Source of the DNA: Paramarasmius palmivorus
Lineage: Eukaryota; Basidiomycota; Agaricomycetes; Agaricales; Marasmiaceae
NCBI GenBank assembly: GCA_037176845.1
Contig: JAYKXP010000004.1
Location: 1,165,271 to 1,229,270, forward strand
Length of the DNA: 64,000 bases
Direction of reading: 5' to 3'
Shown here: piece after piece, positions 44,491-55,929 of the stretch
Layout of the letters: the number at the start of each line of letters is the position of its first letter
Numbering within the stretch: the first letter of the stretch is position 1
Notes under the pieces: model-generated
What the model was told of the DNA's origin: nothing
Seen by the model: the letters and a program-made list of their open reading frames with translations, nothing else
Databases searched by the model: none
Position numbers and translations under genes: made by a program

Positions 44491-45141
44491 TAGTGATGCC
44501 AACGGGTCAGCTACGGTTGTGCCCGGTTTGAACCATGAGCCTTGGCACGGCTCATGGCCCAGGGCCATTAATGTGCTTAGCCGCTCGGCATTGAACCAGT
44601 TCGAACTGGCTAAGCCAATGGCTCAACCCCTTATTGAAACTGATGTGAAAATGATGTAAAAATGATGTGAAAACAATGTGAAAACAATGTAAAAACAATA
44701 CAAAAAACCAGGTCACAAGACCAGGGGGCAGGTTCACAGCCACATACTCAGTATCCAAATAGCCGGATTCACTGTTTTCTGAGTAACATATTCTAACCCA
44801 TTCATCGTAGTGTCAATGATGCCGTGATAAATAGTTCCAGACTCAAGTTTATTAGGACGATTAAGTGCCACTGTCATTGCATATTTTCACGCTGTATCTT
44901 GTATTGTAGGATCATCATATTCATGTATGTCTAGATAATTGTATTATCTATCTACTGATTAATTTACAGTACATTTTTCGTACCTAAAACCTTGTGGCTA
45001 ACAAACGGTTTAACCGCTTTAGCCGGAATTGAACCAGTTCATGGTATCGGCTGCGGCCAAACTGTTACTGTGAACCGGCCCGGTGCTTAGCCATTACAAA
45101 CCAGCTTAGCCGGGGAGCCAGCCGACCCGTTGGCACCCCTA
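44491..45141. mobile_element. hAT-type MITE, 651 bp, with 8-bp target duplication
   Basis: The left end tagtgatgccaacgggtcagct and the reverse complement of the right end (taggggtgccaacgggtcggct) match at 19 of 22 positions. Both ends are directly flanked by CCCTGCGG (44483-44490 and 45142-45149), a perfect 8-bp duplication typical of hAT transposition. No ORF is inside. The interior has several short hairpins such as ccagttcgaactgg and ccatgagcc...ggctcatgg, and repeated taagcc/ggctta words near both ends, which could be subterminal transposase-binding repeats. Confidence 0.9.
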
Positions 45142-45149
45142 CCCTGCGG

Positions 45150-46688
45150 CATGAACGTGACACACTGCCAAAGCCCTGATTTCGACAACACCAGCCCCGA
45201 CCTCCTAAACAGGGTAAAACGACATCCAGTCCCACCTGCATCTGTCATCTGTGCACTAAAGAGTAACACCCATCAGTACTGGCTTGATGGAATGAACTCC
45301 GTCACTTACGAACATATTCCTCTGAAAGGGGGAGGCTTCTTAGTCTCGAGAACCAGACTGACGATACACACTGACGATCACAAGTGATGTGTGTGTATGT
45401 AGTCTGGTACAAACCTCGGGTCTGTGAGCGGCTAGAATTTTTGCTGAGCTAATCATGAATTCCCACGGCCGGTCCCTCTGTATTTCGCTGCCATGTCGAA
45501 CAGCGTCATACATTTTATTTAGATAGATACACATGTTGTTCAATGCCTCAAGTTTACATGCAGCAGAATTGAGGAAGTTTCAAACTTTTGGAGTCAGGGA
45601 TTTCCTCGTTGACGTAACTTTGTGCTCTAGTGGTTGAATGAATCAAATAGAGAACAACGTCCTGGAGTATGTCGGAACTTTAGGTTTAGAACGGACTCGT
45701 CCAGTTGTTCGTGGGTTGCGGTGGTAGTTAATTTAGACCTGAGTGCTGTTTGTGGTGATGTAGAGTCCAATAAAGTGATGAAGGTGAGTGAGGGTAAAGT
45801 TGTAAGTGCTGAGTATATGCCCTCCTGTAGTAGAGGATATGTTTTGCACTCTGATAATAGAAACTGTTTTTAACGTTAGTAGAAATGTAATGAGAAGAAT
45901 GGAAATTAGATACTTATAGAGTTGTGTAGTTGACAACTGATATCTGTATCCTCTAGTTGATAGTGCTGTATAAGGTTGTCTAGGTGTTCTGGGTGGTCTT
46001 GGAGATGTAAAGTTGTGTCTTCAGGATATGATGGGAGAATGAATAATAGGTTGTTGATAACTGTGGTAGCTCGTATAACAGTGTTTGTCACTGTAGGTCT
46101 TCTTCCAGGCAAGCTCTTCAAGTAGAATCTGTCTTCTTGACTCGAGTTGCTGATATAAGGTCTTTCAATCGTCATAGGAATATGTATCTCTTTTAATCTC
46201 GTACACTTCCCTGCAGTATCTAAAGGTTAGCCTACTGACTCTCTCTTTGGTCAGTTTCTACGCAGTGGCAAGAGGTTCTTGTGCTCATATAATCGTAGGT
46301 AGTACTCTCGTATGAGTCTCGTAAATAACCTAGTCTTCAGTTGCTCGTATCGTGAATTCGTATTTTACTTGAGGTTCTCTCAAGGAAGCTTGGTACAGTG
46401 TACTTGGACTGCTCTTAAGTTCTTGACTCTTCGTAAGTCACTAGATACTTGAGACTGCGTCGGTTCCTGTGGTTACCGTTTCCACTCGTAAGGCTTGGAC
46501 GATATCTATCTGTATATTGCTTGAAGAAAAGAGAAATATATAATTTACAGTGTCCTTTTATACTAAATGAGGTCCATGCACAGCCACTAGCTTCTGCTTT
46601 GCAATCAAGGCATACATGAGTCAGAATGACTTGAGCAGAGTCATTTGCATTATTCTGAGTCAGTGCAAGAGTCAGTTGGAGTCAATAC
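45150..46688. other. Unassigned AT-rich repeat-island sequence
   Basis: A minus-strand open frame at 45906-46175 (MTIERPYISNSSQEDRFYLK ...) has a protein-like composition but matches nothing I know and has no convincing partner exons. The rest shows no gene. CpG is scarce compared with the gene region. Confidence 0.35.
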
Positions 46689-46748
46689 ATGAGTCGTTGA
46701 ATGAGTCGCTGCATGAATCGGCACAGGAGTCATCACATGAGTCATGTT
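46689..46748. repeat. 12-nt minisatellite with TGAGTCA-like words
   Basis: Five degenerate units in register: atgagtcgttga, atgagtcgctgc, atgaatcggcac, aggagtcatcac, atgagtcatg. Additional gagtc words continue on both sides (46617-46765), about eleven in 150 bp. Three are exact TGAGTCA, the bZIP (Gcn4/AP-1) core. Confidence 0.75.
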
Positions 46749-46976
46749 TTCCTTTCATGAGTCTACACTATGTGTGGTGTGTGCAGTCACATGGTGTAAT
46801 TATGATGGGCGCTATCTGATGACAGTGTCTATTCCTGTCTCCAATGGGCGTGTCTGACTATTCTAATTCTGTCTGGTCACATGCTAATTGAATGGAATAA
46901 TTCGGATTGGTTGAGAAGCATTTATCCACGTGGCATACGAGGGCATATGCTCGAGTGCAACTTCTTCTATTCAACA

Positions 46977-47082
46977 TCTGTGATGGCCCAGTGGTAGGGC
47001 GTCATGCTGTGTGCATACACGTTCCTCGAGGACAGTTTGCGTCAGCTATATGAAGGTCCTGGTTCGAATCCAGGTCACGGTA
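46977..47082 (+). tRNA. tRNA-like sequence with internal pol III promoter boxes (pseudo-tRNA or SINE head)
   Basis: Box A tggcccagtgg (46984-46994) fits the consensus. Box B ggttcgaatcc (47061-47071) is perfect. A T-arm cctgg/ttcgaat/ccagg is intact, the D-stem gccc/gggc pairs, and 6 of 7 acceptor pairs form (tctgtga with tcacggt). The anticodon stem can pair as tcatg/tatga only if about 33 nt are treated as an intron or insertion. The loop then reads GTG (His) but with a U at position 37, which is abnormal. I therefore think it is a tRNA-derived relic or SINE head, not a working tRNA. Confidence 0.5.
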
Positions 47083-47309
47083 TACATCTTTTATCGTTCA
47101 TATAGCAGAGTGACAATTGTTGCCTTTTATATTGCTGGGCTAGTGTCTTGTCCTTTCATTGGTGAAGTTACCTGTTCCGTGGACTTCTTTTCATATCTTG
47201 TCACTAAGGTTTCATCTTAGGGGCACGATAGTGGACAGATTACACGTTATGGAATTCTGGTGCGTGAATAGCCACGTCTTGAACATCTGTATTGATATTG
47301 CTCTAGGAG

Positions 47310-48978
47310 CCATACCCAGACCTACGTCATGACATCAATGAGCGGCTGGAAACTTTGCGGCGTGCAGGCATTGCACTCACCTCTCTTGCCATCAGGGGCA
47401 TCATGGTGGCCTTGATTTCGAAGCATGCACCAAGCATCTTTGAGACGGTACTCCCTGATGGTAGTCGATTCAAGTGCACTGAATTGTTTGTCAAAGCCTA
47501 TTTGCACAAGATAGACTGGAAATGCCAAAAAGCGACCAAAGCAGCACAGAAACTGCCAGACAATTTCGCAGAACAAATTGAAGCATCATTTCTTTGAGAG
47601 GCCCTTTTTGTGTGGGACTATGGAATACCTGCAGCTTTATGAGTCAATACAGATCAGACACAATGAGTTTATCAAGAGGGTACCAACCATACCTGAAACA
47701 AAAGTGGAGAAAAACAGGTTTCCACCATCGGGCAGGAGGAGAAGCGGGCATTCACTGTTGTACCCTCAATTGCAACTGATGGTACCATTCTGCCATGGCA
47801 ATGTGTCTTTCATGGGAAGATGAAGGTGTCATGCCCAGATCCCAAGTCCCCTGGGTACAAAGAGTTGAATCAGTTAGGGTTCCGCTTTCTACCCTTGAAA
47901 ACAGATACGTACTGGTCTACCCAAGAGACAATGAGGGACTTGGTTGATAACATCATAGCACCTTACTTCAGAACAGCAAGAGCCAAGCTCGGGTTGGCAC
48001 CGACACATCAAGCAATTTGGCGTATTGATTGCTGGTCTGTCCATTGTTCCAAGGAGTTTCTGGGCTGGATGAAGAAGAACCATCAGGACATCACAATTGT
48101 GTTTGTTCCTGGTGGTTGTACTATCTTTCAACCACTCAACGTGGGCATCTAACGGGTTATGAAGTTGGCAATGAGGCGCTCCTCACATTGTGATGTTGCA
48201 GAGATCATGGAGCAGCTTGACAAGCAGGAGAAAGAGAATGTGTGGGGGAGTGATGCAATTGCTGACTTCAAGCTAGACATAAAATTGAAAACTCTTCACG
48301 ACCGTTCTCTGCAATGGATGCTCAATGCCTGGCAGGAGGTTAATGACAAGGAGCTTGTAATGAAGGTAAATAACACACTTTGCAACTGATCTCATGCTAA
48401 CGCTTCTGACCCAGGCATTCGAGCTCTGCCGTGTTCCAAACCAAAACTTCAACCTCTCGCATTCCTCTATGACCTCTCCAGAAGCACTGGCATTGCTCTG
48501 TGACCTGCCGACAATGAATCCTGAGCTTTACAAGAAGCTCACTGCAGGAGACACAAATGAAGGTGGTGTATCCTAGAGCGCCTTTGAAGACCTCGAGGTG
48601 GTTGTTGATGAGAGTGATGTGATGACAAGTGATGTAATCTGCTATGTGAAGCAGGGGAAAGAGGGCCTACAAAAAGGTCTAGAGTTGGATGAGGATGGGA
48701 ACATCTTCCGGAAGACACAAGCAAACGATACCGAGACCACTGTGGAGGTAACAGATGCACCAGAACAGATTACAAGGCGGGGTAGGCGGGTCCATGCTTC
48801 AAAGCCTTTCGGAGGTGCTGAGCTCTGGGAAATGAATGACAAATCAAACAGGGAAGAAGATGGGGAAGCTAAGGTTGAGGAGACCAAGCGTAAGAGGAAG
48901 AGAAAACAAAGTGCAGGCAGTGGAAAGCTGGAGGAACAAACCCAGAAGAGCAGGAAGAAGCAAAAAACCTCGCTGTAG
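47310..48978 (+). pseudogene. DDE_1-superfamily transposase, degenerate
   Basis: The reading is continuous in family terms: HTH-side segment RRAGIALTSLAIRGIMVALI, then TDQTQ, EEKRAFTVVPSIATDGTILP (first catalytic Asp), IWRIDCWSVHCSKEFLGWMK (second Asp), FVPGGCTIFQPLNVGI (third acid, now Asn) and MKLAMRRSSH. An intact GT-AG intron (about 48366-48414) precedes AFELCRVPNQNF, and a basic acidic tail ends at TAG 48976-48978. In-frame stops are at 47664, 47694, 48150 and 48574, and a frame change lies near 47590. The 5' end is missing. It closely follows a family common in mushroom genomes. Confidence 0.82.
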
Positions 48979-50040
48979 AGGCCCCAGGCAAAGCAAGGTT
49001 GGTTGTCAGCCACTGTGTGAATCATTGTCCCTTGTTGTCGGTGACAGCGGCGAGCTCCTTACATATTTTACGTCCATTTACGGTCTTATTTACTATTTTT
49101 AGGGGGTTTTAATTTTACTATGTCACACCGTTCATGACCAGAGGTGACCAGTGACTGAACTTTTGGACATGTTCATTTTTGAGGGCCCGTGACGTGTGAC
49201 TGAACTTCCAGTCGAAATGGGACAATAATGCCCTTTGCAACATATGTGTCACAGAATATTGTGTTTGTTCAAAGCAATGCCAAGCCAAAACTTTTTGCCC
49301 AAAAAAAGCCCATTTGCCTAGTTTCAGAAGGGTAGAAGACCAAAGTACAACTGGGACATGATTTCTGTGTGCTTGTGTTTATGTAAGCCAGACACAGTGA
49401 CCTGAGCCTTGCCTACCTCTTCTTGGCAGATGAAAATTCATGGAAAATGGAAAGGGTTGTTTGTAGCTATTTGGTTAGAAGGGTGGGAAGGTGCAAATTA
49501 TTTAGGAGAGACCTTAACAAGCAAGGTAATTCTTGTTCAGTCTTGTACTAGCTTAATTTCTTATTGGAGTAACTTTTTGATGATGGAAAAGAGGATGACA
49601 GCAAGGAAAGGTACATGCCCAAAGGTTCAAAATTATAAATGATGGTCAGTGAGAACTTTATCCCAGAGATGCCCACAAATAGAGATTATTTTGATGTTTC
49701 TCATCTTTTATCATTTTGATCCCCCACAATGCAGGAGAGTTGGACTTTCAGAGCAGCACTGTGAGGCTTATAAAATGCTTGTGAACAAGCAAAATATATA
49801 TGCCAAGTTGTGTGAGTGGGGTTCGACATTGTCAAAGGATCCATACAATCAACACAAGAAATCAACTAGCACACTAGTTGAACGTCTACAACTAAGGAAT
49901 AGCAGGGGTACACCCATGGGTACATTTCGGTCAACCCGTACCCGTACCCACACAAGGATAAGACCCGTACCCTGCAGCAATGGGTTTTTACCACACCCAA
50001 GAAACCCCATGGGTATCACAAGTAATTTTCTTAGCATACA
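48979..50040. other. Flank of the two transposase remnants
   Basis: The segment at 49120-49225 (gtgaccagtgactgaac ... ccagtcgaaatgggacaa) resembles 39160-39260 inverted. At 49904-50020 there are repeated acccgtaccc/acccatgggta words of the kind found near hAT ends. A short palindrome, caactagcacactagttg, lies at about 49862-49879. No gene. Confidence 0.35.
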
Positions 50041-50065
50041 TTAGCTACTATACATACAAACAATC

Positions 50066-53000
50066 TTAACTAGAGTCCTTGCCCCCGTCATCATCATCAT
50101 TGTTGTTGTCATCATCTGATGGTGATGAGAACCTATCATAATCAATGTCTCCCGGTAACTCATAGTCACCAGGCTCAGAGTCCAAATCACGAATGTCCTT
50201 TTTACCATCATGCTTGATGGCTGCATAGTCTTCAGGCATGTCGATATCATCAAGGTCCTCCTTGTCCTCACTCGGTTTAACACGCCCACTCTTTGCAACA
50301 CTTTCCAGGTCAGAGTCGTGGACCAGACCCATCAAACTCCATGATCCTAAGCACATGAGAGCTTGCATAGTCTGTGCGCTAAGCTAGTTACGCTCCCAGG
50401 TGATGAGGCGGCATGTGCAGCTGAAGACCCACTCGACATCAACAGATGTAGCTTCACCAATATGACATGAGAAGGTTGCCAGCCAAATGATTAAGGTAAC
50501 AAATACATACCTGGAATACTCAGGTAATCCAAAGCCATTCTTGAGAGTTGTGGAAAGGTGCTTCGTTGCTCAATCCACCATTGAATGACGTTTGGAGCAG
50601 GCTCAGTGGCTGATGACAGATAGCGGTCCAGTTTGTTTTGCTCTTCGTTGAAATTGGCTGGAATGTCGTCATCGCAGAACATGTTATCACTTGCCACAGT
50701 CTATGAATGAGTCAGTAACGTATATCAAGATTCAAGAAGATAATGCCAGTCCATACTGTGCTCTGACTGCCAGAAATGCTTCTTTCAACACCTCTCTGGG
50801 TTGGTTGTGCTAAAAGTTCGGTCCTGCAGTGATACAGCTTGTGATGCTGCTCATGTATCAGCCTGTCCGCTTCAGCAATCCAAGTGTTTTCCCAGCCATT
50901 GCGATGGAAGTATTCGAGTTTGTGTTTTGGATGTAATACTGTGAGGACTGGTCAATAAGTGCACAATATCAGGTAGGTGACATACTCATGGTGATTCGGT
51001 AGATACTGGCTTTGTCAGTTAAGCTGTAGTATTTGTTCAGGGTCTTCTTTGCTGCAAAAAGGCTCATCTTGAGGGCCTCTGAGACTACAATGTGGGTGGA
51101 GTTGCCTTGTGGCCGGCTTTCGACGATTTGCGTGGCAAAGAATTTGTCAATTTTGTTGATCACAGGGATGACATCGGTGACAGTGGGGGTATGAGAAGAG
51201 AATAAATCTGTAGCCTGTTTGAGAACCTGTGCCGGTGCAGGAATGAGCAGCTATATAGCTGATGATCTGAATACCACGCACCTTTAGTGTATCCTTGAGA
51301 CCATCAAGCAATTCCCACTCATTTCATTTGAGCTCCCAATCACGTAGGTCATGGTCTTGATGTCCAGTAAAGTGGTTGATAGTGTCTCGATAGGTGAGTG
51401 CAAATTCCAGCATTGTGAATGTGGAATTCCAGCGCGTTCTCACATCTCGAGGTATAATTCGTATCGGAAGTCCACGTTCAGCAAGGGTTGCACACCAGGC
51501 TGGGAGGAGCTTGGTCACTGAGTGAATTGTCTTGAAGGCGATAGTGCAAATCTGGGGAAAATACAAATTAGGAAGGTCATACAATACTGGATAAGGCATA
51601 CCTTTACAAGTGCCTGCCAAATTGGCGCTACTTCCTGCTCCAGATCAAATGACTCAGCATGGTCAAGGAGTGTTGCAGCATCAAGTAAACCGTCTTCATC
51701 GCCATCATCAATGTCGTCCAAGGGTTCCACATCATCCTTGCCCCCCCTTTCCCCCTTCTTCTTCTTCTGTTTACCCTTCTTACTCTTACCCCCTTCAAAT
51801 GTAGCCAATTCTTTCCACAAAATTGCAAGCTCCTCATCAGTCAACTCAAGCTCAACTTTGACATCTTCTCTGTTTGCCAACTGCACAGTGGGGTCCAAGA
51901 TATCGACATCACTAGCTTTCTGCGCTGGATCAAAGAGCCGTAGAAAAGACTTGGCCACCAGGTTTATTGTATGGGCAAAACACCGGATGTGGTGCTTCTG
52001 CCCTGGATAGTTAGTAGGTGTAGATAGTTGGCGGGGAAGAGTAGGTGTAGATTGTCAACCATAGAGTCGTTGTTTGTGGCGTTGTCCCCAGTTATACACA
52101 GGATCTAGGTGTGTGGTTGTTCAGTACTTCTCTGACCACCAGACTGATATTTCTCTTACCTTGTTCAAGATACCAAATTCCTTCAGAACACAGCCAAATT
52201 CTCTAGCAAGTGCCCTGCCTGTATGAGACTACAGGCAGATTAGAGAGTCATCAACACCAGCACTGTGTTATCACGCACCTCTGGAAGTTCCAAGAAGTCA
52301 AGAAGGATCTGCACCGGCTGATTGTCCATAATGATATGTGCAGTTATGGCAACAAATGAGCGATGGTTTCTGGTGGTCCATGCATCTGTCGCAAAGTTGA
52401 TATTGCCGTCATAGGTCTGACATGCTGGGTGAGTAATGGTCCATCTTAAATGTGATATCTATCTCACCTTAAACATGTCCCCACTATTCGCTGACGTGTC
52501 TTCGTGAAAGCTCTCTTAGTATCACGAGAAACCACAGTCGGATGTGGGACCCAATAGTGTGGGCACCCAGTCTTCATCAAGCTTAGAAATCCACAGTCAG
52601 CAACTACTTCAAACAGTTGGCAGTTCTCGGAAATCCATCGGACACACTCAACTCTGTGCTTGAAGTTAGATGTGTGCTTATGCAAGAAGGTTGAGCAGAC
52701 GCACCTTATTTATACAGGTGTATGTTAGATATTCGAGTAAGTCTTGATGCCGGCTTTGTGTTGATTGTTGAATATAGATTTGATATCCAGGCTATTCCCC
52801 TTCTTATGACCTTCCAGCTTCCCACGAACGGCATCTGGTGACTTGCCCAACTTCAATGCTGCTGTCACCGCATCTTTCCCTCAGCAACAAGTCACATGCT
52901 TCGTCAGATTGCTGAGGGAATTTGCATCTGACTTATCCTGGTACTGGCGAACTTCGTTGTTACACCCTGTGCAGCAAAATGTATGTGTTGGTCATTTTGT

Positions 53001-53629
53001 GGGGCCATACTCTTTATAGTATGGTTTCTCGTAAAACCAATAAATAGGGGATTTCCACCCCTTGAGACGGCGCTCTGGAATAAGGTCAGGATGTGATTAC
53101 ACTTATAAAATAAACCGTTGGCTTACCCAGTTGCTCTTTAGGTGTCTCATCTTTCTTCAGTTGAACCTTTGCAGTCTTCACGCAGTCAACATCATCATCT
53201 TCGTCAATGTCAATCACCTCGACACTTGCTGGATGAGGTGTAGCTTTTGTCTTGGCCTTCTTCTTTGGTGGAGGTGGTATGTCGTCCTCAGGATCTGATT
53301 CTTAAATTTCTTCTCAAGATTTGCGTTTGGCAGGGTTTGACAGCTTGGGGGTCCGAATCGTTGCTGGGGTCTTTGATGATGAGGCTAGTGATATTCATCA
53401 GATCTTATTCCTGTTGCCCAATTGACACTGATATTTGTGATTGACTTTTAGATGCACCTGATGGTTGGGCAACTGAGTTCTTTTTCTTGGAGGCCCGTGT
53501 TCCTTTAGCCCAGTTTGATGGAGCATCTTGGTGGCTCTGTTTAGTGATGGCTGTGAGTTTACATGAACGAGAAAGTTTAGAGGATCCATTGGATGCTTCT
53601 GACAGAGTGGGGGAAGGGGTTTGTGCCAT
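50066..53629 (-). pseudogene. hAT-family transposase, degenerate
   Basis: The minus strand carries, in order: a low-complexity N-terminus (MAQTPSPTLSEASNGSSKLS); an acidic patch (ASVEVIDIDEDDDVD); a BED-finger-like block (HTFCCTGCNNEVRQYQ ... LTKHVTC); a catalytic-core region with FATDAWTTRNHRSFVAITAH and GDNATNNDSMV; KHHIRCFAHTINLVAKSFL; TRWNSTFTMLEFALTYRD; and the C-terminal dimerisation domain (WWIEQRSTFPQLSRMALDYL then SIPATSVDVEWVFS). The family motif there is VDVER(V)FS, so Arg has become Trp. A TAG follows a few codons later (RN*LSAQT), and the N-terminal part also needs a frame change. It is therefore inactive. Whether a few introns are real or decay was not resolved. Confidence 0.78.
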
Positions 53630-53859
53630 GATTGTGATTTTGGGGGCAATCACAATTGTGGATCACATATAGGGCCGACGTCTTAGGGGAGGTTGAACAT
53701 TAAGCCTTAAAACCTTAGCCTATGATCACAGACACCTCAAGATCATTTATGCTTTGTTTTACAGTTATCATGTGAATAATATTTGATTACTGAGCTGAGA
53801 CTGAACCCCTTAGTCGTGAAAACTCAGAATGTGTGTGGCGGGTATGGTGGTGATATGCC

Positions 53860-55510
53860 TGACTTTAATCACTTCTTTTTCAAATGCAAATACATTAGTT
53901 TTGCACTTTATTACTGTTGCATAAACCCGTAATGGTTATAGAAGGACTAGTATGAGCCCTGAATAGCTAGTCATTGGACGGAAGGTGTTTTAGGTGGTTA
54001 TATTAGTGGATCATGGTACACGGTATGCCCCACATGGGTATCTGGCCACCACTATTACTTCTACCAGTGGTTGTCGAAGTACAATCACCTCCTGAAAACT
54101 GTAGGGAGAAGGTCCATAAGTGAATTCACTACGGGCTATGCCTAGATCATCTACCAGACGCACCAAAGGGATTCTTACAAGTTAATTTACCCCTTCACAC
54201 ACACCAGAGAGTTATACTGGCTCAGGCATCACTCGGGACTGATGGCAGAAGGGAAATCACCGATGCCGGATACGGCAAGGGTCTAGAGACCTGTCAGCCA
54301 AAGTTGAACCTATTGATTGGAGCAGAGGCAAAGCTGTTCAAACCTTTGTTATGGTGGCAGAAGCAGATTCCCTCTGATATACCTTATTGGAACACATCCA
54401 CATGGAGTGGATAAGAAAATTTAGAGGCGGCGTTATGTAGAGCAACGGTGTTGAGTGATGAGGAGCTTGGGAGGACCCTGTCAGGCCTCCAATTGGTGGA
54501 AAAGCACTTGACGCATGGAAAAGAAAATTTTATAAAGGCTAAACGCCTACCCGTTGGCCAGGATTCAACTCCTGTACCTTAAAATAGAGTGTTACCACTC
54601 AATCGTCACACTATTTGCACCCTATATGGATGTTGTGACCTATAGATTTCCCTGATATGTATATTTTCTTGTTGTATCTCTCTCCCAACTCTGTTTCCAT
54701 CTCTTTTCCATCTCATTCCGCAGTTATTCTGACTCAGATTACCTATTATTTAGTTTATTCACCTTGGACAGTATAAAAAGGACACCAAATGTATGGGGAC
54801 TGCAGAGGATTCTGCCCCCCCACTTGCATGTTACGTGTTATATGTGGTTATCGTACGAATAGATTGCTATTGTCCGATCAGAACTCTACCCAAGTCAGGC
54901 CCTAGCCTTATTGAGAAGACTAGTTGAGATCTTACTGCAGACAAGAACTTGAGAGGTTGCGATAAAGACCAAGTTGTTGGCTTTGTGTATTACTCTACAC
55001 TTCTCCTATTAGTGAAACTTTATACTAGTTCGTCTTGGTGACATTCTGGAAGTGTTTTAACCGGTTGGGTTACACTTTAGCATTGTAGAGAAGGCCTCAG
55101 TTTTGGTAATTGAGCTTCCTTGCTTGCATGCTTTATAGAAGACAGTTTTTGTGGCTGTTTTCCGGCAGTTGTGCTGTAGTTTTACCTTAGAGAGAGTCAG
55201 ATCACTCAAGGCAGTTTAGATCGAACCAAGATCAGCTTCATATAGCCCCTTGGCACCTTATTTCCTAGCTTATAGAAGCAAGGACAACCCTACTACACAT
55301 CTATACAGGTGTACTTTCCTAGAACTTCAATGAATAGAAGTGATTTTACCCCTCTTGAGACCAAGCTTGAGTAGATATCTCTAAGCGCGGCAACTCTGAT
55401 TACGCTGAACCACACTTGCACAACTACGCCACAGTAGAGTGCTTTTGTACACTGAGAGCAGTCATAGTATTAGGTGATTTCACTGAAACTAAGTGGTATT
55501 AGCAGGTTTG
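53860..55510 (+). repeat. Left arm of a ~1.6 kb inverted repeat (TE terminus, CpG-depleted copy)
   Basis: The sequence from about 53868 (gcctgactttaatcacttc) through 55500 (ctaagtggtatta) matches the reverse complement of about 60,620 down to 59,120, at roughly 75-85% by eye with many 1-nt indels. It includes a degraded short ORF (near 54260-54540), a TATA-like cagtataaaaagg at about 54769-54781 and the shared block gaatagattgctatt. It looks like the 3' part of an LTR-type element with its LTR promoter. Exact ends were not determined. Confidence 0.6.
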
Positions 55511-55838
55511 ACCATATTAGGAAGGTAGACCCGTACCCCAGGGCAGGGAAACCTGTAACCCGGCTGAGACCTGGCAAACCCGGGCTGTTCTTTATCTACA
55601 ACTCACTAGGACACAAGGGAAACATATGAGCAATGAATGAAACAATGTAATATGATAATATGGCCTTGATATAATCAAGACAACGTGAGCTAAACTATGA
55701 ACCTATCTATAACTATTCCTATACATTTCTATGACACAAAATAACCTATTGAACCCAATGAGCGTAAAAACCTATTGTTCCTATGAAAGGCACTGGTTAC
55801 ACTAGTTGAAATAGCACAACAACCAGGCCACCTATAAG

Positions 55839-55922
55839 CTAGTGGGGCTCCACACTAAGCTTTAACAACACTGGTGGGACTCCACACCAAGTGAAAAGGG
55901 ATCTAGTGGGGCTCCACACTAG
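55839..55922. repeat. 32-nt tandem repeat, 2.6 copies
   Basis: ctagtggggctccacactaa begins at 55839, ctggtgggactccacaccaa at 55871 and ctagtggggctccacactag at 55903, exactly 32 nt apart. Each unit is itself partly palindromic (ctagtg...cactag). Confidence 0.75.
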
Positions 55923-55929
55923 TCCTGAA

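Noticed and set aside
49904..55560. Full-length hAT element with both ends (acccgtaccc words at both sites)
   Set aside because: The words at 49904-50020 and 55525-55560 do not form matching TIRs and no 8-bp duplication was found, so only the transposase relic is annotated.
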